NCBI RefSeq assembly: GCF_023078275.1
Contig: NC_062975.1
Coordinates: forward strand, 15,847,141 to 15,911,140
Origin: Leguminivora glycinivorella
Taxonomy: Eukaryota; Arthropoda; Insecta; Lepidoptera; Tortricidae
DNA: 64,000 bases
Reading direction: 5' to 3'
Made by a program: the position numbers and the translations under genes. Shown in pieces: positions 1 to 11,900 of the stretch (position 1 is the first letter of the stretch; every line of letters starts with the position of its first letter). The notes under the pieces are model-generated. The model saw only the letters and a program-made list of their open reading frames with translations. It searched no databases and had not been told where the DNA came from.

Positions 1-1165
1 TGGTCGGTGCGGCGCTCCCGATTTACCTAATATTTCATAGATAATCGTCTGTCTCACGCGCGGAGCTGTGTCTAAGCTTCTCTTTCACTCTCACTGAATT
101 TTCTATCGATGAATGCACTGAATCTTTTTCCATAGGAGCGCAATCGAAAGCGCTCCGTTGAGCGCGGTGCGTATGAAATTGTAGGAAGGGAGTTGGCGGA
201 GTAATAGTCAGATTAATGAACTGTTAAGAAATACAAGTAATTGTTTAATTGAGCTTAACTTTTTTGCGATACTTTTTTTAAATAATAATACATTAATTAG
301 AGGTATCATAACAGATGTATTACTATAATTTACTTGTGATAATTTCTGGGAGTGCACCGCACAAGCGCACTTTAGGGCGAGCCGCTACTGGTAGGTACTA
401 CCTATTTTTTTACATTTTTGTTCTATAGAACCGTAATGGAGGAACTAAAAAACCTTATTTCTCTTAACATATTTATCATCAAGATAAATGTCGTTTTATA
501 TTGAATACCAATGTATGTATGTTTTACCTTTATGTACTACACACATCAGGGTCGCGTGCGAAAACGTAGCTCATGCTATTAATAATAACAGATCTAGACA
601 AAAATCAAGCTAGGAAACATCAGCATTGAATGGCAAACGCACCTATTACTGTATCCTCGGGCAATTATAATCACCCTGATTCAGGCTATAGATGTGTAAC
701 GTTATTCAAGGTCATAACTTCAGATGACAACCAACCACAAAACTGAGCGATGATGAATCTTACTACAAAAGAGGTAGTAGCAACCAAATAAGGTTGATTT
801 GTTAGTTAATTTTATGCCAATACTCAGTTTTTAACGTTTCTTGAAAGAGCTACTTCCATTATTTTCAAGCTTATGTGTCGGTAAGTTACCAGTAGTCGTA
901 CACCACAAATTATTACAACTTGAGATAATTGAGCACCTTATCTTACAGATTGACGTTAAGCATAAAGAATTTCGTACAGGTCAATTCACAAGAGGCACGA
1001 ATTAAATGAATGAGCGAGTGAAAATATCTGTGTGTAACAAATTAACCAATAAATAAAATAGTGGCTCTTGACAGTTACAACTGTACAATAGATACAGGTG
1101 TCACTCATATAATCAGTTTCGTTTATTCTATTCGTGCCAAGTTCCATGATATTACCTGTACATAC
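1..1165. other. Region downstream of the last recognised Ipo13 exon; no exon found
   Basis: The last Ipo13 coding exon (about 20 residues in vertebrates) would be expected here or beyond the window edge, because exon 17 ends in a clean GTATGT donor after MKRRVK. No convincing exon or repeat family was recognised. A weak candidate at 52-105 is listed among the rejected items. Confidence 0.4.
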
Positions 1166-4100
1166 CTTTACCCGCCTCTTCATGTCCCAATGATCAATGA
1201 CACTGTAGCAGGACAGTTGTGCGATTTACATATGATCGAAATTCTTCGTGCTTCGCATTCTATGTACGGCGTGCCGTCATTGTTAAGTTTACTTTATGTT
1301 CACTCGATGCTCATCAATGCTACCGTGGAGTGTTAGCCCAAGGATAGACTAGGTAAAACATTAGAACGGACACAGTTCAGCTCAGGACACGAGCTGCTTA
1401 GCGGCGAGCGACTGTCGTGCGTACTCCGTGCCGACAAGCCCACGGCACACGAGAGAGAATTCTTGCACGGACTCTAGTAGGCGGCGTTTACTGCTTTTTT
1501 CTCTGTAACAAAAAGGCAATAGTGTAAACTTTTGATTGACAGGACAGTATCTAAGTACTTAAAAGTAAGTAGGAAGAGCGTGGTTGCGAATTTCGCATTC
1601 TGGTAACACTTATCGGGGAGTAAATACACAGTATGACTGTACATACTTGATGACGGCAGCTATGAAATTCTTGCTGGGTTAGAAAGCAGTTGAGAGCAAG
1701 GGCCTGTCTCTACCACCCAGACAAATCACCGTTGAGCTAGCTAACAGCACTGATGTACACGTACAGGCTTTATAAAAAATATAAAGAGATGTAGATACTT
1801 GATGACGGCAGCTATGAATTTCTTCTTGCTGGGTTCTGTAGCGTGCTGTGTCGGGAAGCCGTTGACAGCGAGAGCCTGCCGCAGCCACGCGGACAGGTCT
1901 CCGCCGTCGAAAGCTGCTCGATTTAACGCTAGCAGCAGTTCAGCGAGAGGCTCGATCTGGTTGCGGGGTGTGGCGCCACCTGTCAACGTAAGCTAGTTAA
2001 TGCTATGGAATCATTTTTTTGTGTAAACGCCGCAAAACTGAACATTTGAACATTTTGTCAGATCGGGTGCCTTTACCCGATGTGACAAAATGTTAAAGAA
2101 ATATAATTATATTCATTTTTAGTTCATGCAAGAACGTTTTCACTTTTCCAAAGTATAATATTATCAGTGAGAATGGATTTAGCATCGCAGCACCAAGAGA
2201 TTCCTTAACAGAGCCACCGACGTGGTATAAAAAAAAAACAGAGTTATTCTCTGTAACAGAGAAAACTTATCAAGAACTTCTCTGTAGAATACGTGCGAAA
2301 GAGAAGCGTTTATCTGTCGTTTCGTTTCCTACGCACGCACACGAGCTCTAGGTGCGCGCGAACGCTCAGACACATGTCAGATGGAGTTGCGTGTAACGTA
2401 TGACGAAGCAAGGATTAGCCGGTATTTTTATTTTATTTAGAACATTAATTTATTTAGAATTATTGTTGTGAATAGTGTAAAAGGCAAATACTACATCATC
2501 AACGATTAGATACGTCATCAACTTTCGCCACGAAAGGACTAAAGAAATAAAATCAACGTAATTTGGGTTGTAGTCACAGAACTAGATTTAGATAGACGAA
2601 ACAAGTTCGTCTATTTATTTATATGGCGGCCGAGCGTGTCAGATTTTGTACTGAAGTTGTTACTTGCCTATGATTTTAAATATATCTCAGGCCCTAGAGT
2701 TTTCATAATTTTTGTGTTGTTGCAATTAAATATCACGTAACGAGGCATTTTTAATGTTTTTGTTGACTTCAACTTACAAAAATTGACGCTCGAAAGCTGC
2801 AATTAAAGACGGACAACTCAGTGTATTTTACTGAGTTCATTTGACACGCTAAATATTACGTTTGCTTGATCTATGGTATATATGACATCTGTGGTTGTAG
2901 TATACCTATACACCGCAGCGCCGCGGCCGTGAGCAGCGGAGCGTGCGGCTGCAGCGCCTGCGGGCGCACGGCGGCCAGCGAGCCCAGCCACAGGCACGCC
3001 GAGCGAGCAGCGCCGGCCTCCCACATACGCACGCATTCGCTACCTGGGAATAAACAGAGATTCAGCAGTGTCTATGATGACTAAAATTAAACTAGCTGTA
3101 AAAAATCAAGTATGAAATATCCAGTAGAAAGACTTCCCGAATAGATACGCACTTAGTTCCACGAGCTCTGATAGCGGATCGTCGATCCAATCGATATAAG
3201 CGGGCTTCTTAGTGACTTGTCGTAGTACAGCGAACAGTGCCTCGGTGACATCGAGCGCTCCTCGTCACTTCGTGCGCGTTCAGCGCTAAACTCGAAATAG
3301 AGAACCTACTGATTGTCGAACGCTAAATACGCACCTAGCTCGACTAGTTCAGACAGTAGATCGTCGATCCAGTCGATATAAGCGGGCTTCTTCTTGGTGA
3401 CTTGACGCAGCACGGCGAATAACGCCTCGGTGAGGTCGGGCGCGCCGGCCGGCTCCGACGCCACGCGGTGTGCGCTTAGCGCTATACTTGAGTGGAATAG
3501 CGCTGGCATTGATGGGTACTCGTTGCCGAAGACTATCACCAACTGCACAAAAAAATGTTGATGTCGGGGACACAATTCTTAAATTTTAAGCGAGGTTGAG
3601 ACTAATAAAATCTAGCATAACCTATAGGGGTAGGTTTAACAAGAATGTGCGCCATCGTGAGTTGTTACTCATATATTGGATATAAACCTACATCCCGGCA
3701 GGGTCGCCATGTGATGCGAGAATTTGGAGGAGCAATTAAACAACTGGAATGCAGATTAACAGTTTTTTTTTCAATAAACACGCATTTTATATCAACTCAA
3801 ACACCAAGGTTATATTTTGAGTACATAAGCCGGCGATCGTGAACAATTCACGACATCCAGCAGCGGCCGTCCATTAGAGACGACACCGTTTGTTTGAGGA
3901 TAACATTATTCCTGACCGTGTCTCATGTCATGTGTAGAGGTCTCACCAGTTTGACGACGTCGAGCCCCGCGGCAGTGGGTTGAGCACGGAACCCGGCGGC
4001 GGTGAGCTGACCAATGGCGTCTACTAGCGGCCGGCATTCGTCCATTAGAGATGACACCGTTTGCTTGAGGACGTGGAACATTGGCTGTCAAAAACACAAG

Positions 4101-7100
4101 CACTTCGTTAGTTCTGACCAAAAGACGATCATTCAAATTAGTACAATAGTCCTTAATTCTCTAGGATGTACAAAATTTGAAAGGTTAGGTGGTTTTAGCC
4201 AACCTTATGGCTGAGAACAGTGTTCTTTCTATATGAAAGGCAGTCAACAATATTCACAGTGGTACGCTCACCTCTACAAGCGGTGGACACGCGAAGGCAG
4301 TAAGATTGGGCAGGAGGGTCTGGCATAGCGACAGACATAGTACGGGTTGTGCTGGTAACGCTGCCATTAGGGCTGCCGCACACTCTGCGGCCCCCGAAGC
4401 TCTTGCTGGATCTTCCGCCTAAATGCAAAACAATATTTAAAACAGTGGTTTGACTGCTGCACAATCAAAATTCAAAATCGATTTAGAAATATTTATAAAA
4501 GCTTGTCTTAGTAGTTTAAGTTTATTTACTTTGTTTAATTTTACATAACAATTTAGCAGACATTACCTGCCGTCGTAAATCCGCGGCGAGCGACGTTGCG
4601 AGCTCATGCAGCAGCGGCGTTGCCACTTCGGGGTCTGCGGCGCCAGCGCCGAGCCCGCTGCGCTGAGCAGTTGTCGTCGCACCCACGCTTCAGATCGTGC
4701 TTGCTCGCTCTAAATATACAATACATATAAAGTGAGGAAGTAGGATTGGTAAGGCCTTTATAGCCGGCGCACAGCTTGCGCAGCGCCAGCGCCGCCGCCG
4801 ACACGCACGCTTGTAGCGCGGCGCCTCTACACTCTCTACAGCCTACAGTATGTTACCTGCGCCGCGGTGACGATGTCCATGGCGAGCGCGGCGGCGGGCG
4901 CGGTGCAGTCGGCGCACAGCTTGCGCAGCGCCAGCGCCGCCGCCGACACGCACGCTTGTAGCGCGGCGCCTCTACACTCTCTACAGCCTACAGTATGTTA
5001 CCTGCGCCGCGGTGACGATGTCCATGGCGAGCGCGGCGGCGGGCGCGGTGCAGTCGGCGCACAGCTTGCGCAGCGCCAGCGCCGCCGCCGACACGCACGC
5101 TTGTAGCGCGGCGCCTCTACACTCTCTACAGCCTACAGTATGTTACCTGCGCCGCGGTGACGATGTCCATGGCGAGCGCGGCGGCGGGCGCGGTGCAGTC
5201 GGCGCACAGCTTGCGCAGCGCCAGCGCCGCCGCCGACGCAATCCCTTTCTCTATAACTATAATTTTTCTGGAAAGACTATAAATAATAATAACGGAATAG
5301 AGTAACGGTGGTTCGTGATCTCGGCATAATTTTGGATCCCAAACTGAATTTTAATTCACACATAGACCATATTACAGCAAAGGCATTCAAAAAATTGGGT
5401 ATGATACTTAGATTATCTAAACCTTTTAAAAATCCAAACACCTTAAAAGTATTATACTCCTCTTATGTTCGTAGTATTTTAGAGTTCGGTTGCATCGTCT
5501 GGACCCCTCAATACACTGTTCACAAGAAAAGAATCGAAAGAATACAAAACAAGTTATTAAAGTCACTCAAGTTCCGTTTCAATTTAAATATCTCAGAGAA
5601 CAGCGTAGACCGCCGCGGACTAGCCCCCTTAGAAAAACGTCGCCTATATATCGACCAAATGTTCCTATATAAATTATTAAATGGCCTCATTGACTCCTCC
5701 ACTCTCGTCGAAAAAGTCATTTTCAAACTGCCCAGGTGCATCCCGCCTCGCCACCCCCAAACATTCCATATTAACTTCAGTAGCTCAAATTTCGCCAAAA
5801 ATACTTTCTTTAGAAGAGCCTGTTATGATTATAATGTTAACTTTGAAAATCTTGATATATTCTCACTGTCATTTAGTACATATAGTAGTAGACTGTTGAA
5901 CCAAATTTTTTCCCATAGTGAATAATAACGAAAAGCAAGTTACTTAATAATTCATGTTTTATAACATTGCACAATTCATACCCATAGATGTAGATTACTT
6001 CCTTAACTGTGTATTAGAATTATATCACCCTGTTCATTATGTTATTTGCGGGCAATGCCGCACAAGCCCTGTTTCGACACTTGTTATATTATTACTTGTA
6101 TTTTATAGTAAATGGAACTATAGGTCTTTCTGTAATCTAAGAACTTAAACACTTTTGTATGTGACTGTTTGTTTCCTAAATAAATGAAAAAAAAAAAAAA
6201 AATGACAAATGACGATTTTGACAGCTATATTGATTTATACTAGAACCAAAGGGGAAGCCTTTTTTACGTTGTATATGTCTATTTAGTCTTGTTGCACTCG
6301 CCCGTAGCAGTCCAGCGTGAGCGTTGTCACTAATCCACAGCATATCCTAGCATGTTATGTATGGGATCGGGCGCCCGCCGGTGCGGCCTTTTTTTTAACT
6401 CTGTTCCGTCTTGCAAAACTCACCGAAGCAATCTAACGCAGTATCCAACAACCTGCAACGTTCATTCCTCGGTACTTTAACATGTTGTGTATGGATCTGG
6501 GCGCCCGCCGGTGCGGGGCACTGTCGGCCAGGGCAAAGAACACGTGAAGAGCGGTCTCTATTCTAACTCTTTATGTTTGCGTGTCAGTTTACCACTCACC
6601 CAGGCAGTCCAGTGCGGTTTCTAGCATCCTGCCGCGTTCAGTCCTAGCTGCCTCCACAGCATGTCCCAACATGTTGTGTATGGGGTCGGGCGCCCGCCGG
6701 TGCGGGGCACTGTCGGCCAGGGCAAGGAACACGTGAAGAGCGGCCTCTTTTCTGAGTGGGGTGTCAGCTGCGTCCCAAGCCGCTTCCACTGTCGTCCAGC
6801 ACCAGTCTCCGAGAATGCCGACGCAGTACATCTAGGAGAAATAACCATTTCAGGATTCTTGAAATATCTCTATACAGATAAAATCACAGACAGAAAAAAA
6901 GTGTACACAGTAGAGTGGCAACGGTATAGTTTTGAAACGCCTAAATTTACACTACAGATAGAATTATAAGACCAACGGCCATCAGTTCTTCAATCTTTTA
7001 TCTCTATTCGTAAGAGCCAAAACTTTTTTTAAACATGGTCTAAAAAAACACTTTTATCTAAATTTGATTTTAGTGATATAAGGACTGTATCGATAAGTAT

Positions 7101-8891
7101 AAGGACAAAACAAACCTCGTCTAAATGTTGACATGTGCATAATTTTATATTATTATGTTCCGAGAGTATGATCTGAAGGTATTGGTAAGCACTATTTGAT
7201 ATAAGAAGGTCTAATTTTTATTTTATTTTAGAGACTTTATGGTACTTTCATTAAGGTCTAGCAAATAAATTTCGGACAACCCCTATCTGGCTTAATTTGA
7301 GAATATTTCAATGACTGTTTGCACGATTTCAACAAACAAAGGTTAATATGCTGCCAAAATATATTCTTTAAGAGTCCTCTTCATGGTTTTTCAATTGGGT
7401 ACTTGCAGAATAAATGCGGTGAATTTATATAATTAAAAAAAACGCTATTTTGAGCAACGTTCCGGATTGTCGTAAATTTTTGATGCAAGCAGGATGAGAG
7501 AAACAGATAAAAAAATTAGCCATAGGCCAAAGTCTAATTGACATTCACGGTGTTTGAACAGTGCCTAAACCAAATCGATATAAACAGTGTATGATAGTTA
7601 AATTCGACATCAAAGTCGGAGTTAGAGGAAGCACCATGCCACATTCTCTAAATGGCCGCCATACACAGATCCTGAACTTTATTTCTTAAAAATAACTATG
7701 GCTAGACTAGGTCCAGATATTCTGCTTTGTGGATCATATGATGAAATAGATATTATGTTTGGATTTAAGAATACTTTTTTTTTAAACATGGTCTAAAAAA
7801 CACTTTTATCTAAATTTTATTTTAGTGATATAGATATGTTTACATACATGAAATAGATATGTTTGGATTTCCCTTTGATTTTTTAAAAATTCAAGACAGA
7901 TTTTAATTTTAAAGTCATTAAAACAAAAGTTATGACCAAAAACCCAGTTTTTGACCCTAAAATTGTTCAACTTTGGTGCCAAATATCAGAGAAACAATGA
8001 GCTGTGAAATCATTATGAGATACTATTTTGTTTAAAGACGATGCTGTTAATATGATAGGCTTTAGAAACTATCATAATTCAGTATAACAATTCTTAGTCT
8101 TTAAGAGCAATCACTGTACAATTATGTTTTTATTAATAAATTATTCGTAGGTATGTGTATTTTGTATAATATCAATGGATTCAAATCGAAGGTCATTGGC
8201 GCAGGGAACGCCCTTAACTCACCACAGTATCTGCTATATCTTGTCTATAACATCGGAGTAACTCTTGGTCATCTCGTGACAATGCCGAGTCGGGTGGTGC
8301 TTCGCTCTTGGCGACTAGAATGGTCAGGAGACGCGAAAACACGTCGCGCCATACTGGGGTTATTCGGCTAGTCGTCTCCATCACGTTGAGGATCTCGTCC
8401 TGATGAGAAAAAATAACGTGATGGGTCGTGGAAACATAAAAATGTTCTGTAAAATGTATAGGCAGTGTTTCCGTTTGTTCCCATTTGACGGCCATCTTAC
8501 ATGAGACGGAGAAAAATAAGCCGTTAAATGAGCCGTTGTGCGGCCACAACTCGATATTGATCCCTTTAATAATTCGTTATCTAGTCTAAAATTGCAATTG
8601 AGACGTAAACTTTTTTAAATAACTTTTTTAAATAACTGTATTATACCTAGTAAAAAATATTTTTCGAAGCCTATATTTGTCAATGCTTTTGGAATCGTAA
8701 TACATATTTATGTGTTGCGCTTATTTCTAAACTACGTATTTATACTACTATGTTGTTATTAACTACTGTTTAGGTTAACCTCATATGTATGTTATGAACC
8801 TCCAGGTCTATTTGTATTACTTTAGTTTCTGGTACATTATGTACTACATATATGTATGATGTTTATTATGACTGTTTGTGTTCTAAATAAA

Positions 8892-8927
<36 letters not shown>

Positions 8928-11900
8928 AACTCGGACACATGGCGATCAAATATATGAAAAAGGCGCGTTCCTACACCGCACACAGTCTCGTGTAGGTGAA
9001 CGCGTACTATGCTTGTATGGGTAAAATATAACAGGTCGACTATTCGCGTTTTCGACAGGTGGTAACTGTAAGGTAATCGAGAGGGGGTGGGTGGTACTTT
9101 CAGCGGGGAGCGGGAGTGGCCATACTGTACGATAGTACTATTTATTATACTGTGGCGCGGCGGTCCGTCTGGCCTTTTCGAGCGTCGTTTATTACCCGAA
9201 TCCCGCACAATGTTTTGTGTGAAGTGCGATTGCAGATTGATATTTGATAATATAAATGCGCAGCGTGTATTGGAGCGCGCCTCGTGCTGCGGGTAGTGTC
9301 CGGGCGCGGCTTGCGCGATATCGAGCAGCTGCCTCGCGAGGGCTGATGGTGACGCCTCCACGAGGCATGTGACCGCTGTGTACCTGCAGCGTGTACCAGA
9401 AGCCGAACACGAGGTTGGAGCGCGCCTCGTGCTGCGGATAGTGTCCGGGCGCGGCCTGCGCGCACAGCAGCAGCTCCAGCAGCTGCCTCGCGGGGGCTGA
9501 TGGTGACGCCTCCACGAGGCATGTGACCGCTGTGTACCTGCAGCGTGTACCAGAAGCCGAACACGAGGTTGGAGCGCGCCTCGTGCTGCGGGTAGTGTCC
9601 GGGCGCGGCCTGCGCGCACAGCAGCAGCTCGAGCAGCTGCCTCGCGGGGGCTGATGGTGACGCCTCCACGGCACGCACGATGGCGCCCGCGTGCGTCTCG
9701 CCCACGCCAACTAGGCAGGTGATCAGTGCTGATAACAGCTCCTGCAACAATCACATACGATAGGTATAAACGGTGTCTTGGTAGCCATTTTGGTTCTGAG
9801 CGGAATTTTTTTATTGATGACAATGATTCGATAAAAATCCTCTTATGCTTTTGTCTAATGGGGTTTTATTCCATCTAGCTGTATACCTCGTTGATGGAGT
9901 CTGGCCGGTTGTCCCGCTGGAACACTGGCGCAGCTAAGGCAGATAGTTGTTCTATGAGTTGCAGCGCGGCGGCGGGCTGGCGCGCCGAGTCAGGACCGGC
10001 GGCGGCGCGCACGGCGCTGAGACACGCCTCGCACACGTCCAGGGCCACGTCGCTGACGGCTTCATTCCATCTGGCAATGAAAAAAAAAACATAATTATCG
10101 AAGAACTAGCCAGTGTTCATTTGAGTGAAATAAACTGAGCATCAAAACTAGATCAGCAAGGCAGACTCACTAGATACTACGCCAGACCGGTCGTCAGTTT
10201 GGTGGTTAGGCAGTGAGCTTGCCGTCTTCTTTCAAGGACGGCTAGCTCGCTTAGAGCCACAGCTGAAGAGTAAGGTCAAGGTCAGCTGCAACAACTCACG
10301 TTCAGCTGGAGCTGAACGAGAGTAAGGTCAAGGTTACAGCAGTCAGCAGCCACAACTCACGAGTACAGCACGCGCACGGCGGTGAGCGTCGCACAGCGGC
10401 AGGCGCGTCCTCGTTCAAGGCCAACCAGCTCGCTTACAGCTGGACATGAACTGGAGAGTAAGGTCAAGGTTACAGCAGTCAGCAGCCACAACTCACGAGT
10501 ACAGCACGCGCACGGCGGTGAGCGTCGCACAGCGGCAGGCGCGTCCTCGTTCAAGGCCAACCAGCTCGCTTACAGCTGGACATGAACTGGAGAGTAAGGT
10601 CAAGGTTACAGCAGTCAGCAGCCACAACTCACGTGTACAGCACGCGCACGGCGGCGAGCAGCGCGCCGCACAGCGGCAGGCGATCGGGAAGCGGCCCGCT
10701 GTCGCCGTCCTCGTTCAAAGCCAACCAACTTGCGGCGCAGGTGGCCGCTGAGAGCCAGAGCTGAACTTCAGAGTCAGGCGGCGGGGTTGAGTATTGGCTG
10801 TTAAACAAAAGCTCTGTTATACTGTAGTACAAATTATAACTTCTAGGAGTTAGTCTGATATCGCTCCAGTGTCCTGCTGATCTGACAAGTATCAGAAATA
10901 CATTCACTACCAGCGCGAGGGCGGCACCCCTTGACACGTTATTGTAGCAAAAAGAGTCTAAACTCCGCTTAGCGAGATGTTGTAGTGAATGTGTGAAAAA
11001 TGGGTATTGCAAATACTAAATGAAATTTTCGTGTAATAAAATAAGAAAAGTATTGCATAGTTGGTACATACAGTCAATCTACTTGAATGTATATAGGTAA
11101 ATATAGAAGACAATGACACAATCGGCAGAACACAACCCAGTTTGTGAGCGCAAATAAAACATTTGAACACTCACTTGTATGCAGACTGCAGGTACCGCAG
11201 TAAGTCATCTAGCACAGCAGGACAAGCCTGAGTCAATGCGTTTCTATTCTTTGTCCGGAGCGCCGTACCCATTGTCATGCTGTTATACTAAAAGAAAAAT
11301 ATTATTTATAAACATGAATCATAGAATTCATAAGTCTCAAAGAACTAAAATATTTACTAGATAAATCAACAAGACCTCATATTTCACAGCAGTTATCCCA
11401 GTAGCATTTTATACCAAAGCTCCAAAAATAAAGAATCTGTTACTCTTATAGACTAATCATTCTGATACTCAGTTTTACTAGTCATTTTGCTTCTTACCTC
11501 TTCTGGTATAACAGTCAGCACTTCTAATAATAATGATGTGTTTTCAGCGGCCGAGAGTGGTCGCAATATTGCTGCCAAGTCAGTTGTCCCTTGTTGAAGA
11601 ATAAATGCTGCTAGCTGTAACAAAAGCGGAACCTCATTACATAAGTAAAAAAAAAAACTTAATACACACACAGTATTGTTATAGCCTATTAACTTAATTG
11701 TAACAAGTCTAGTTTCAAGTGGATTAATTAAAGAATATAAAAATCCACTGTTACTAGACTAGACCATGTTTTGTACCTTGTTACAGATACTACTACATCC
11801 ACTTTTCATCATTGTCAATTCTGTTTGGTGGCAGTATTAGCCTTTGTCAAAGTGATTAAAAGAAAAAGGGTTACTTTGTACCTTTTTAGTACAGAACCCT

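Noticed and set aside
52..105. Candidate last exon of Ipo13 on the minus strand (KLRHSSARETDDYL then stop)
   Set aside because: The ending loosely resembles the vertebrate C-terminus, but the acceptor needed (GAAAGAG) has no pyrimidine tract and better AG sites give stops.
3145..3300. Mutually exclusive alternative exons
   Set aside because: Copies lack acceptors and have broken frames, so they cannot substitute for the exon.
4776..5305. Plus-strand Ala/Arg-rich ORFs across the exon 10 array
   Set aside because: They are antisense shadows of the GC-rich Ipo13 exon copies, open because of base composition.
8837..9823. 328-codon minus-strand ORF
   Set aside because: It runs through exon 7, its echoes, a transposon and a poly(A) run (translated as polyphenylalanine); not a single gene.
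4763..10760. Exon copies as pure assembly duplication
   Set aside because: Assembly artefacts give near-identical copies; most copies here have many substitutions and indels. It remains possible for the identical exon 10 units.
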